This document shows, piece after piece, positions 1-6,970 of a stretch of 11,653 nucleotides of DNA (its first letter is position 1; each line of letters begins with the position of its first letter). The notes under the pieces were generated by a model. That model was given only the letters and a program-made list of their open reading frames with translations. It was not told the DNA's origin and made no database searches. This stretch comes from JBGOTP01 sp041476545 (lineage in GTDB: Bacteria; Acidobacteriota; Vicinamibacteria; Vicinamibacterales; CAVVIG01): positions 1 through 11,653 of the forward strand of contig JBGOTP010000148.1 in the NCBI GenBank assembly GCA_041476545.1. Direction: 5' to 3'. Made by a program: the position numbers and the translations under genes.

Positions 1-702
1 CCGGTCTTGCCGTGAAAAGCGGAGTTCTGATGCTCGATAGGTGAGAAGGCCCTCAGCGTACGAGGCAGCGGGTTTGTTGGCGAGTTGCGCCCCCATCATC
101 CGATCGATGCGGGCCGTCCACGCGCCGACTGTACCCGGCCTGGTGGAAATGAAGTTTTCGCCGTGACAGACCATGCAGGTCCTCTCCGCCACGTCGCGGC
201 CGGGCCCTGCCGGATAGATTTCGTCGTAGCTTTTTTCCTCCCTGACCGAGGTGTCCGTACTGCTCTCGCTCTCGAGGGCACTGACGACGGTGCGCTGTGA
301 GCCGCCGACGGGGTCGCGCAGCGACAGCGTCAGTTTCGGGTTGTCGCCGGCTTTGACGACCAGCTTCTGCACGTCCGACTGAAGGGCCCTGGCACTCGCG
401 CTCACTTCATAGTTGCCTGGGAACAGCGCAACCGCGCGAAACTGGCCCGCATTCGTGTACACCGTGTACAACATGCGCTTATCCACGTTGCGGATGAACA
501 CCTGCGCGGCCTTGAAGGGCGACGTGGACTGGACCGTGCCCGACAGACTGCCCGATCCTGGAAGCGCGGCGGCCTCCGCGACCCTCGGCGCCCCGGACAG
601 CCATCCGCTCATCCCCATCACCGCATACGCGACTGCGTGACTTCCGGCCAAGGCCATGACCAGTAGCACGGCTCGACTCGGGGCTGTGTTCCAACGGCGC
701 AT
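1..702 (-). CDS. Exported carboxypeptidase-regulatory-like / cytochrome c-type protein, 3' end cut by window edge
   Basis: Reading the minus strand from ATG at 702 gives 234 uninterrupted codons to base 1, so the C-terminus lies outside the window. The start has a good ribosome binding site, GGAGGT six bases upstream. The N-terminus (about residues 10-35) is hydrophobic and could be a signal peptide or anchor. Residues 50-130 resemble a carboxypeptidase-regulatory beta-sandwich (GSLSGTV, then FPGNYEVSASA). Residues 176-180 are CMVCH, a covalent c-type heme-binding motif, in the context ERTCMVCHGENF. Acidobacterial proteins combining this kind of domain with a cytochrome segment, often followed by a lyase-like beta-propeller, are known, so more domains may follow outside the window. 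It probably acts in the periplasm in electron transfer or as part of a dehydrogenase-like protein; the substrate is unknown. The domain assignment is by eye. Confidence 0.8.
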   Translation of the reverse strand, partial: MRRWNTAPSRAVLLVMALAGSHAVAYAVMGMSGWLSGAPRVAEAAALPGSGSLSGTVQSTSPFKAAQVFIRNVDKRMLYTVYTNAGQFRAVALFPGNYEVSASARALQSDVQKLVVKAGDNPKLTLSLRDPVGGSQRTVVSALESESSTDTSVREEKSYDEIYPAGPGRDVAERTCMVCHGENFISTRPGTVGAWTARIDRMMGAQLANKPAASYAEGLLTYRASELRFSRQDR

Positions 703-733
703 GTCGTACCTCCGTGTTGATCGAACGGGTCGG

Positions 734-739
734 ATTATA
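734..739 (-). promoter_or_regulatory. Possible -10 box for the cytochrome-like gene
   Basis: The minus strand reads TATAAT here, an exact consensus -10, 32 bases upstream of the start codon at 702. No convincing -35 is visible at 17 bases, where the hexamer reads ACCGCG, so this is only a candidate. Confidence 0.35.
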
Positions 740-743
740 TAGG

Positions 744-749
744 TATACT
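744..749 (+). promoter_or_regulatory. Possible -10 box for the tRNA-Ser locus
   Basis: TATACT lies 10 bases before the first base of the tRNA-Ser remnant at 760, the usual place for a tRNA promoter. The -35 is unclear: TTGATC at 717-722 would give a 21-base spacer, longer than normal. The box sits back to back with the minus-strand -10 at 734-739. Confidence 0.35.
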
Positions 750-759
750 TGGCCTTCGC

Positions 760-820
760 GGTGAGGTGGCCGAGAGGCTGAAGGCGGCGGTTTGCTAAAC
801 GGAAGTCCGCCTCTCGACCA
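760..820 (+). pseudogene. Broken tRNA-Ser (anticodon GCU)
   Basis: Bases 760-786 match the 5' part of bacterial tRNA-Ser(GCU) very closely: acceptor GGTGAGG, then the D-arm with GCCGAGAGGC. The anticodon loop TTGCTAA follows at 792-798, with GCT at 794-796. The match stops two bases into the 3' anticodon stem (AC, then GGAAG instead of roughly ACCGC). No long variable arm and no TTCGAAT T-loop follow. At 807-820 the sequence reads CCGCCTC-TCG-ACCA, close to a normal tRNA-Ser 3' end (CCGCCTCACC) with three extra bases. The locus is therefore about 61 nt where about 90 is expected, and looks internally deleted across the variable arm and T arm. It cannot fold as a cloverleaf. A 3' half elsewhere, or an assembly collapse, are alternatives. 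Confidence 0.75.
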
Positions 821-950
821 TCTTCGATTTTCCTAACAAATCCAACCGTTTCAACGACTTACCGGATCGAGCGATTTGGCTCCTGTTGGCTCTGGAGGGC
901 CTGTTTTGGCGCCTCGCTGGGACAATCGTGGGGACAGGGCATTGCCCGGA

Positions 951-976
951 TTGACGGCGCGCCGACACCGTATAAT
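951..976 (+). promoter_or_regulatory. Candidate promoter of the toxin-antitoxin operon
   Basis: TATAAT at 971-976 is a perfect -10 box, 35 bases before the preferred antitoxin start. TTGACG at 951-956 resembles a -35, but the spacer is only 14 bases, shorter than the usual 16-18. The -10 is the more trustworthy element. Confidence 0.4.
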
Positions 977-982
977 CATCAT

Positions 983-995
983 ATTCGATGCGAAT
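983..995. promoter_or_regulatory. Candidate antitoxin operator (short palindrome)
   Basis: ATTCG-ATG-CGAAT is a perfect 5-bp inverted repeat with a 3-base centre. It sits just after the -10 box at 971-976, near the expected transcription start. Phd/YefM antitoxins commonly repress their own operon by binding short palindromes at this position. The site is short enough to arise by chance. Confidence 0.35.
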
Positions 996-1010
996 TTGAT
1001 GAGGACGCGC

Positions 1011-1292
1011 ATGCTAGATCTTGCCAATGACATTCGTTCGCTCAGTGACTTCAAGCGCAACACGGTTGACCTGTTGGACCGACTCCGAAAGACCGGGCAT
1101 CCCCTGGTCCTGACCATCAACGGAAAGGCGGAGTTGGTCGTGCAGGACGCGGAGGCGTACCAAGCCCTGCTTGATCGCGTGGAGGCCATCGAGGGAATTC
1201 AGCGCGGACTGGCGGACGTGAAGGCCGGTCGTACGAGGCCCGCGAAGCCGGTGTTCGATCGGTTGCGCCGCAAGCATGGCATACCGCGTTGA
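1011..1292 (+). CDS. Type II antitoxin, Phd/YefM family
   Basis: A 93-residue protein starting MLDLANDIRSLSDFKRN. It has the Phd/YefM layout: an N-terminal DNA-binding and dimerisation part with SLSDFKRNTVDLLDRLRKTG, then the strand LVLTINGKAELVVQDAEAYQ, then a charged helical tail of about 40 residues that would normally wrap the toxin. I prefer ATG 1011 over ATG 999 because GAGGA at 1001-1005 lies five bases upstream of it; starting at 999 would add only four residues. The gene overlaps the start of the toxin frame by 17 bases, typical of translational coupling in such pairs. The antitoxin appears intact while its partner is broken, so it may now be an orphan repressor or may protect against related toxins elsewhere. 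Family assignment is strong; the partner relationship is inferred from overlap and order. Confidence 0.88.
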   Translation: MLDLANDIRSLSDFKRNTVDLLDRLRKTGHPLVLTINGKAELVVQDAEAYQALLDRVEAIEGIQRGLADVKAGRTRPAKPVFDRLRRKHGIPR

Positions 1293-1514
1293 TCTCGCGA
1301 GGAGCGTGGAAGCGGAGCTCGAAAAGCTGTACTCGAGCGAGCAGTTCTATCGCTCGACCAACACGCGGAGCGCTGTCCGGTTGCGCTCGAGCGTATCGAC
1401 CCGGACCACCCAGTCTTCTTCACGGTCGACGACAACGCGAAGATTGTGCGCGTGGTGCATGTCAGGCGTGGCACCAGACGACGGCCGAGTGCTGATGAGT
1501 TGACGGGCGAGTAG
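1276..1514 (+). pseudogene. RelE/ParE-family toxin remnant with frameshift and internal deletions
   Basis: The frame starting at ATG 1276 encodes MAYRVDLARSVEAELEKLY, a typical RelE/ParE N-terminus. From about 1332 the family-like sequence continues in a different frame: LERAVLSLDQHAERCPVALE, then IDPDHP, then VFFTVDDNAKIVRVVHVRRG, ending RRRPSADEL before a TAG at 1512-1514. Compared with the family, two blocks are missing: the helix between LEKLY and LERAVLSLDQH (about 15-18 residues, not a multiple of three bases), and the strand usually containing a RVLHYGRKPH-like motif between DPDHP and VFFTVDD. As written, translation of the first frame drifts into a serine/arginine-rich, non-family tail and stops at 1503. 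Loss of the central strand should abolish mRNA cleavage or gyrase-type activity. Sequencing error alone would not explain two missing blocks. Confidence 0.82.
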
Positions 1515-1568
1515 CAGGACCGGCGACCCTTCGGTGATCCGCGTTCACAGGACGGCGGCCTAGACAAT

Positions 1569-3755
1569 TCAGAACTTCACGTTGTACACGAGCGCGAAGT
1601 TGCGCCCCATTTCCGGCGCCAGGTCCTTCAGATAGTTCAGGTGGTTGTGATAGAGGCTGTTGGTCGCGTTGTCCAGGCGCGCGGTAATAGTGTTCACCAT
1701 TGTGCCCGACCCGAAGGAATACGAGGCGAAGAGCTTCATCAGGTTGTACCCTTCCGTGGGCGTTTCACCGAGCGTCGTCCCTGAGAATCCCTCCGTGTAC
1801 ACGCGACCCTGCTTCGCGGTGAAACTCCCCTCGATGCCGGTCTGAAAGGCGTTCCGCTGCAGGCGCAGTCCGGCGCGGCCGCGGAGGGGCGGGACGCGGG
1901 GCATCGGCAGGTCACGATTCGTCAGCTCGCCACGCACGTAGTCAAGTCCACCTTCGAGCCACACGAGCGGCCCGACGCGCACGTCGAGGTGCGATTCGAC
2001 GCCCTGCATGCGGCCGTTGTCCTGAACGAAGACCGTGACCGGCAGGTCGTCCTCGACCTCACCCGTGAACTGCCGGAAGATGAAGTTGCCGATCTGATTG
2101 ACGAAGAAGGTCACCTCGCCGGACGCCCTCGCATTGCGCCACCGCAGCGACGCGTCGAACCCAAGTGCGCGCTCCGACTCGAGATCGGGATTGCCGTTCT
2201 CGACCGCGTTGTTGCCCGGATGCGGACCGTGGAAGTAGAGCTCCTCGAGCGCCGGGTTGCGCGACGCGTGCGCAAGGCTGAACGCCACTGAGGTCTGGTC
2301 GGTCGGTGTCAGCAGCAGGCCGAGGGAGCCCGAGACGTTGGTGAAGTCGCGGCTCGGCTCGTCGGCTTTGGGCGTGAAGTTGGCGCGGTCGATCCGCCCG
2401 CCGAACTGCACCTGCACCCGGGACGACGCGACGACCTCTTCATATAGATACCCAGCGTACCCTTTCTGATCGACCTCCGGTGCCAGCGCCTCCTCTCCCG
2501 ACGCGAGGAAATCGCGCGTGAGCACCGAGCCGCCGATGGCCCCGTGCAGTTTCCTGGCTGCGCCATGGTGGGCGAGCAGCTCGAGCTCTGTCGTGTCGTT
2601 CTTGAAGGAAGTCGCCACCTCCTCGCCATTGAGCTCGTCGTGCCGGTAGCGCCTCACGCCGAGCGAGCCGCGGAACGAGTCAAAGAGGCTCCCCATGCCT
2701 CGCCGTTCTCCGCGAACCGTGAAGTTCTGCCGCCGAGGATTCAAGTTCGTCTCCCCGGCTTCGACGAACGGAATGCCGTAGTGCGTGCGGTCGTACCCGT
2801 AGCTCGCGCCCAGATAGCCGCGGTCCGACGTGTAGGCCGCGCCGACCTGGCCGGTGAATGCCCGATTGAAGGAGTTCGGGATCGTCCCGTCCGGTGACGT
2901 GAAATCGCTCGAGCGCCGACCGCTGCCGGCCAGGTTCAACGCAAATTTGCCGTGACCGAGGGTCACCTCACCGGCGGTACCGCCTCCTGGCGCGGCCGTT
3001 GCCGTATCGAGGGTGAACGATCCGGTCGGTTTCACCACTGGCGACGTGGGGATCTCATTCGTGACGACGTTGACGAGTCCGCCAATCGCATTCGCCCCGT
3101 AGAGCAGCGTGGCAGGACCACGTACGACCTCGATCCGCGTGGCAGACGCCGGGTTTACGTTGACCCCGTGATCGCCGGACTGGCTCGACAGATCGCCCAT
3201 ACGAAGACCGTCCTCGACAATCAGCACGCGATCACCATCCATGCCGCGAATCACGGGTCTCGCGGGTCCCGGACCGAAACTCCGGAGTGCGATTCCGGCC
3301 TGATTCTCGAGCGTCGCGCCAAGCGTGCCCTGAAGCTCCTTGGTCAGCTCCTGCCCGCCAAGCGCCTCGGTGGCCTGGAACGACAGGAACGAATTCTTGG
3401 CGTCCGGGCTCACGGACGTCACTTCACTGAAGTGCAGCTCCGGGTTGAGCTGGAGATTGCTGGTCAGGGCCGCCGCGCCGACCGTCACGTCGGTTCGCGC
3501 CGGTAAATAGCCGTCGGCCCGGACCGCCAGTTGGTAGGCGCCCGCCGGAAGGTCGGCAAACGAGTACACGCCGTCGGATCCGCTTCGCGTCTGGCGCGTC
3601 AGCGTCGCCGACTGAATGGTGACCAGTACGTTCGGCACCGCGTCGCCGGACAGCGCGTTCACGAGCGTGCCCGACAGCGTTGTTGTTTGCGCGTCTGCCC
3701 GCGCGGGCAGCCCGACTATCAGCAGCAGGAGTAAGAACGTCAGCGGTGCCTTCAT
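1569..3755 (-). CDS. TonB-dependent outer-membrane receptor with carboxypeptidase-regulatory N-domain
   Basis: I choose ATG at 3755, giving 728 residues, because it is preceded by GAGGAG and starts a clean signal peptide (residues 1-23, cleavage near ADA-Q). The open frame upstream has no signal-like character. Residues 25-105 are a carboxypeptidase-regulatory beta-sandwich (TLSGTLVNALSG, DGVYSFADLPAGAYQLAV). Residues about 126-233 form the plug, with PVIRGMDGDRVLIVEDGLRM and RGPATLLYGANAIGG (212-226). The rest is the 22-strand barrel, ending in the terminal aromatic signature VKF. FSEVTSVSP (109-117) is a possible TonB box. The plug phrase SGDHGVNVNPASATRIEVVR resembles ZnuD-type zinc receptors, so metal import is possible but unproven. 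It lies head to head with a LytS/LytTR system and is probably controlled by it. The frame is intact. Confidence 0.92.
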   Translation of the reverse strand: MKAPLTFLLLLLIVGLPARADAQTTTLSGTLVNALSGDAVPNVLVTIQSATLTRQTRSGSDGVYSFADLPAGAYQLAVRADGYLPARTDVTVGAAALTSNLQLNPELHFSEVTSVSPDAKNSFLSFQATEALGGQELTKELQGTLGATLENQAGIALRSFGPGPARPVIRGMDGDRVLIVEDGLRMGDLSSQSGDHGVNVNPASATRIEVVRGPATLLYGANAIGGLVNVVTNEIPTSPVVKPTGSFTLDTATAAPGGGTAGEVTLGHGKFALNLAGSGRRSSDFTSPDGTIPNSFNRAFTGQVGAAYTSDRGYLGASYGYDRTHYGIPFVEAGETNLNPRRQNFTVRGERRGMGSLFDSFRGSLGVRRYRHDELNGEEVATSFKNDTTELELLAHHGAARKLHGAIGGSVLTRDFLASGEEALAPEVDQKGYAGYLYEEVVASSRVQVQFGGRIDRANFTPKADEPSRDFTNVSGSLGLLLTPTDQTSVAFSLAHASRNPALEELYFHGPHPGNNAVENGNPDLESERALGFDASLRWRNARASGEVTFFVNQIGNFIFRQFTGEVEDDLPVTVFVQDNGRMQGVESHLDVRVGPLVWLEGGLDYVRGELTNRDLPMPRVPPLRGRAGLRLQRNAFQTGIEGSFTAKQGRVYTEGFSGTTLGETPTEGYNLMKLFASYSFGSGTMVNTITARLDNATNSLYHNHLNYLKDLAPEMGRNFALVYNVKF

Positions 3756-3800
3756 GAGTGCTCCTCGAGTCCGCACGCTACTAGAGGGACCAGCGTGGTG

Positions 3801-3866
3801 ACGAACAGAAGCGAATGAGCGGTCGATGAGGCAGAATGAACGTCGCTGAACGGACGATGAATGGCG
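3801..3866. repeat. Helically phased short direct repeats, candidate LytTR-binding array
   Basis: Five related units begin at 3815, 3826, 3836, 3846 and 3857: ATGAGCGGT, ATGAGGCAG, ATGAACGTC, CTGAACGGA and ATGAATGGC. Start-to-start steps are 11, 10, 10 and 11 bases, one DNA turn each. ACGAACAGA at 3801 may be a further outlying unit. Read on the minus strand, the 3846 unit is TCCGTTCAG, which fits the LytTR half-site pattern [TA][AC][CA]GTTN[AG][TG] at all nine positions. The 3836 unit (GACGTTCAT), the 3815 unit (ACCGCTCAT) and 3801 (TCTGTTCGT) fit at eight each. Units 3815 and 3836 are separated by 12 bases, the usual LytTR spacing. Confidence 0.5.
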
Positions 3867-3887
3867 GGTGCCTTTCACGTGTTCCGA

Positions 3888-3906
3888 TCGACCACCCATG
3901 GGTCGA
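3888..3906. promoter_or_regulatory. Palindromic candidate operator upstream of the kinase gene
   Basis: TCGACC at 3888-3893 and GGTCGA at 3901-3906 form a 6-bp inverted repeat around a 7-base centre. An overlapping 10-bp perfect palindrome, ACCCATGGGT, lies at 3894-3903. The site is 51 bases before the kinase start and distinct from the direct-repeat array, so a second regulator could bind here. No known factor is assigned. Confidence 0.35.
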
Positions 3907-3957
3907 AAACAACCAGTGGCAGGCATCTGATTCGGCACTTCCACGCGAGGGCGTAGC

Positions 3958-5892
3958 GTGTCCACCGTGAACCTCGGCGAGCTGCTCAATCTGGTCGGCC
4001 TGAGCATTGGCGTCGTGCTCTACGCGATGCTGCTCGCCATGGTCATCCGTGCGCGGCGCGTCGCCGGCGCTGGCGCCTCGTCCGATCCGCTGCTCCTGCT
4101 GACGTCGGTTCTCGGACTGCTGTGGAACCTGTGTGCGCTACCGGCGTATGCGCTACCAAAATTCGGCGTCGAGGGGCCGTTACCGCTCCTGTCAGCGATT
4201 GGGTTCGGCGCGCTCGGCCTGCTGCCGGCGGTCGTCGTGCATTCGGTCTTGCGCTGTGGGCGCGACGGTGTCAGCGGTCTGGTCAAACGGACCATCGGGA
4301 CCATTGCCTACTCGGTGAGCGCGCTGGCGGCGCTGCTTCACGTTACCGCGGCATGGCGGGGCGAGCCGCTGCCGTCACCGGATGCGATGCGCCTGTTGAC
4401 GTACACCTTCATTGCGCTCGTGCTGCCGCTCGCGGGCGCCACGCGCGGACAGCCAGGCTCGAGGCGGGCGCTCTGGGGCACGGCGCTCGCGGTATTCGCC
4501 GTCTCGGCCTTACACCTCAGCCAGCTGCACAGCGGAGAGTCGTCGTGGCCGGTGGAGTTGCTGGGCCACCACGCATCGCTGCCGCTCGCCTTCGCCATCC
4601 TGTACCAGGACTATCCGTTCGCGCTGGCCGATTTATTCCTCAAGCGCGCGCTGGCGCTGCTGGCCGTCGTCACGATTGCGTTTGTCACGGTGGCCACCTT
4701 CGGCGACCGTTCGACGGCGTTCGCAGACTTCATCGAGCGCAATCCTCAGCAGTTCGGGTTGCTGATGACGTTATGGGTTGCGACGGCCTTGCTGTATCCA
4801 GCGATGCGCGCCGGCACGGCGTGGTTCGTGGACACAGTCCTGTTGCGGCGTCCGAATTACCGGACGCTGCGCGGCTCGATGAGCCAGATCGCCCAGACGC
4901 TCGATGACATTCCGACGCTGCTGTCCACCATGTGCGACCGCGTCGCTCCCGCGCTCAGCTCGCCGCGAGTCACATGGCTTGAGGGAGACAGTGCGCGGGC
5001 CCAGGAGCCGTTTGGCCCGCTCGTGACGACGGGCGACGACGCCGTTACCCGCGTCGTTGTGCCCACGGCGGAAACACCGCGCTACGTCATCACGATCGCG
5101 CCATTGACCCGCGGCCGACGGCTCCTCTCGGACGATGTGGCGACACTTGAGGCGCTGGTGACGATCGTTGCGCGGCGGATCGACGCCGTCCGGATGACGC
5201 AGGAGCGCCATGCGCGCGAGATGCGTGAGCGTGAGATGGGCCGGCTCGCGACCGAAGCGGAGCTCCGGGCCCTCCGGGCGCAGATCAATCCGCATTTCCT
5301 GTTCAATGCGCTCACGACGATCGGCTATTTGATTCAGACAGCGCCTCCACGGGCGTTGCAGACGTTGCTTCGGCTGACGTCGCTGCTGCGCGCGGTGCTG
5401 CGATCGGAAGGGGAGTTCAGCACGCTCGGGCGTGAGCTGGATGTCATCGAGGCGTACCTCGACATCGAGCGAGCGCGTTTCGAGCAGCGGCTCCGCGTGT
5501 CGCTCGACGTCCCAGCCCGGCTCCGCCACATTCGCCTGCCACCGCTCGTGCTGCAGCCGCTCGTCGAGAACGCGGTCAAACATGGCGTGGCGCAACGCGC
5601 CGCGGGAGGCGAGGTCACGATTCAAGCCCGGGTCGAGCTGTCCGGGGACGGTCAGCGACAGCTGGCGGTTCGGATCGTGGACACCGGCGCGGGGGTATCG
5701 ACGGACATGCTGGAGCGCGGGCGCGAACACGGTGTCGGGCTTCGCAACGTCGAGAGACGCCTGCAGGGACAGTACGGGGCGAACGCGTCGCTGTCGATCA
5801 GGAGTACGCCCGGGAGTGGCACGAGCGTGGAAGTGCGAATTCCGCTGACCTCCGGCTCGCGCGATCAGCCGGCCGATCGCGTGGCCGTGTGA
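3958..5892 (+). CDS. LytS-type membrane sensor histidine kinase
   Basis: A 644-residue protein starting at GTG 3958, with a purine-rich GAGGG about eight bases upstream. Residues 8-30, 46-66, 76-98, 113-133, 146-163, 172-190, 228-249 and 266-284 are hydrophobic, indicating about eight membrane segments and no large external domain. Residues about 310-420 look like a cytoplasmic GAF-like region, followed by a charged, probably coiled-coil linker. The His_kinase motif QINPHFLFNAL carries the phosphoacceptor H446. The ATPase domain shows the N box LQPLVENAVKHG (N538), DTGAG (575-579) and GVGLRNVERRL. This is the LytS/YpdA class, which phosphorylates a LytTR regulator. The stop codon overlaps the regulator start by four bases (GTGA), so the two are co-translated. 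The signal is not evident. The frame is complete. Confidence 0.93.
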   Translation: MSTVNLGELLNLVGLSIGVVLYAMLLAMVIRARRVAGAGASSDPLLLLTSVLGLLWNLCALPAYALPKFGVEGPLPLLSAIGFGALGLLPAVVVHSVLRCGRDGVSGLVKRTIGTIAYSVSALAALLHVTAAWRGEPLPSPDAMRLLTYTFIALVLPLAGATRGQPGSRRALWGTALAVFAVSALHLSQLHSGESSWPVELLGHHASLPLAFAILYQDYPFALADLFLKRALALLAVVTIAFVTVATFGDRSTAFADFIERNPQQFGLLMTLWVATALLYPAMRAGTAWFVDTVLLRRPNYRTLRGSMSQIAQTLDDIPTLLSTMCDRVAPALSSPRVTWLEGDSARAQEPFGPLVTTGDDAVTRVVVPTAETPRYVITIAPLTRGRRLLSDDVATLEALVTIVARRIDAVRMTQERHAREMREREMGRLATEAELRALRAQINPHFLFNALTTIGYLIQTAPPRALQTLLRLTSLLRAVLRSEGEFSTLGRELDVIEAYLDIERARFEQRLRVSLDVPARLRHIRLPPLVLQPLVENAVKHGVAQRAAGGEVTIQARVELSGDGQRQLAVRIVDTGAGVSTDMLERGREHGVGLRNVERRLQGQYGANASLSIRSTPGSGTSVEVRIPLTSGSRDQPADRVAV

Positions 5893-6671
5893 GCGCCCGC
5901 CTCCGTGTGGTCGTCGCTGACGACGAGCGGCCGGCGCGGTCGTTTCTCGTCGCGCTGCTCCGATCGTTCGAGGATGTCGTCGTCGTGGGAGAGGCCGCGT
6001 CCGGCAAGGAGGCGGTCGCCATCATTGAAAAGGAGAAGCCTGACCTAGCATTCCTCGACTGGCAGATGCCTGAGCTCGACGGCATGGGGGTTGTGCGGCA
6101 GCTGAAGAAGCCGTCGATGCCGCTCATCGCGTTCGTCACTGCGTACGACGAGTACGCGGTACGCGCGTTCGAGGTGAACGCGGTCGACTATCTACTGAAG
6201 CCCGTGGACAAGGCGCGGTTGCGGGAAACGCTCAATCGTACGCAGGATCGCCTGGAGCATGCTGACCTCGTCGCGGAACAGGCACCGCGTGTCGGCGTCG
6301 CCACCGATGCCGACGAGTCCACCCCGCGAGTGCCGTACCTCGAGCGGATTCCCGTTCGCCACCGCGAAGAGGTGCTGATCGTCCCCGTGCTGCAGATCGC
6401 GTCGATCGTCGCTGATGGCGAACTCCTCAAGATCACGACGGTCCGTAACGAGCGGCACACCATCACGTATCGTCTCAAGGATCTAGAGCGCATGCTCGAC
6501 CCGGCACGGTTCATCCGCCTGGGACGCGGAACGCTCGCCAACGTAGACCAGATCGGGAAGGTGGCGGTGATGCCGGGTGGAACGCACGTCGCCATCCTCG
6601 CCAACGGTCAGAAGCTGCCGGTCAGTCGGATTCAGTCGAGACTACTGCGGGAACGCCTGCTCAGGCTCTGA
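5889..6671 (+). CDS. LytTR-family response regulator
   Basis: A 260-residue protein starting at GTG 5889, inside the end of the kinase gene. Residues 5-120 are a receiver domain: the acidic pair D11-D12, phosphoacceptor D57 in DLAFLDWQMPELDG, then FVTAYDEYAVRAFEVNAVDY with LLKP carrying the conserved lysine. A linker of about 30 residues follows. Residues about 150-260 are a LytTR DNA-binding domain: IPVRHREEVLIVPVLQIASI, DGELLKITT, the RFIRLGRGTLANVDQI block and a C-terminal LPVSRIQSRLL. LytTR proteins bind paired direct repeats of about 9 bp. The phased array upstream of the kinase and receptor is the obvious candidate target in this window. Both phosphorylation and DNA-binding landmarks are present, so the protein should be functional. 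Confidence 0.94.
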   Translation: MSARLRVVVADDERPARSFLVALLRSFEDVVVVGEAASGKEAVAIIEKEKPDLAFLDWQMPELDGMGVVRQLKKPSMPLIAFVTAYDEYAVRAFEVNAVDYLLKPVDKARLRETLNRTQDRLEHADLVAEQAPRVGVATDADESTPRVPYLERIPVRHREEVLIVPVLQIASIVADGELLKITTVRNERHTITYRLKDLERMLDPARFIRLGRGTLANVDQIGKVAVMPGGTHVAILANGQKLPVSRIQSRLLRERLLRL

Positions 6672-6778
6672 TCCGCCCTCCGTTCGTGCGTCGTGCGACG
6701 CCATTCACCCTGGCGTCACATCGATTCGTTGAAATCCAGGGGTGGCCTGCCCCGCTGCCGCCGTACCGTCGGTGCGCC

Positions 6779-6964
6779 ATGGGGACGACATCGGGCCCAC
6801 ATACACGCAATTCGCGTCCTGGGATCGCCTATCGCGGTTCACACAGGCGCGTCAACAAACTGTCTCCATTCGACGGCCTGCCGGTGGACTTCTGGGTATT
6901 CATCTCCGTCGCCCTCGCGATGCTGGCCGTCTCCGGCGTCATCGTCTACAGAGCGATCGAGTAA
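6779..6964 (+). CDS. Doubtful small single-helix membrane protein
   Basis: This frame encodes 61 residues from ATG 6779. Only the second half looks protein-like: LSPFDGLPVDFWVFISVALA followed by MLAVSGVIVYRAIE, a single membrane helix of about 20 residues ending in a short charged tail. The first 25 residues are arginine-rich and unremarkable. No ribosome binding site is visible before ATG 6779 or the alternative GTG at 6686, so the true start is unclear and may be a non-ATG codon near 6860. A strong hairpin begins seven bases after the TAA, as expected for the end of a transcription unit. It could be a small regulator-linked membrane peptide, a truncated remnant, or a chance frame. Confidence 0.3.
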   Translation: MGTTSGPHTRNSRPGIAYRGSHRRVNKLSPFDGLPVDFWVFISVALAMLAVSGVIVYRAIE

Positions 6965-6970
6965 CGCCAA

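Larger units (their letters stand above)
821..998. other. Gene-free stretch between tRNA remnant and antitoxin
   Basis: I find no credible gene here. A frame is open from 876 into the antitoxin, but its first part (MAPVGSGGPVLAPRWDNRGD) does not look like a protein domain and lacks a good ribosome binding site. The stretch ends in the antitoxin promoter region. tRNA-flanking sites are common integration points, but no integrase or clear attachment repeat is visible. Confidence 0.5.
3756..3957. promoter_or_regulatory. Divergent control region between receptor and sensor kinase
   Basis: This gap must hold the promoters for both the minus-strand receptor and the plus-strand kinase. It contains the phased repeat array at 3801-3866 and the palindromic site at 3888-3906, both listed separately. 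I could not pick a convincing -10/-35 pair for either gene. Confidence 0.6.

Noticed and set aside
876..998. Antitoxin starting 45 codons earlier
   Set aside because: The extra segment has no family similarity, and the perfect TATAAT at 971-976 would lie inside it. The start at 1011 has a proper GAGGA site.
3756..4007. N-terminal extension of the TonB receptor by 84 residues
   Set aside because: The upstream frame is open but arginine/serine-rich, overlaps the kinase start on the other strand, and precedes a clean signal peptide with its own ribosome binding site at 3755.
4771..5730. 319-aa minus-strand ORF opposite the sensor kinase
   Set aside because: It is antisense to a kinase with all expected motifs in place; the sequence has no domain character and reflects GC-rich third-position bias.
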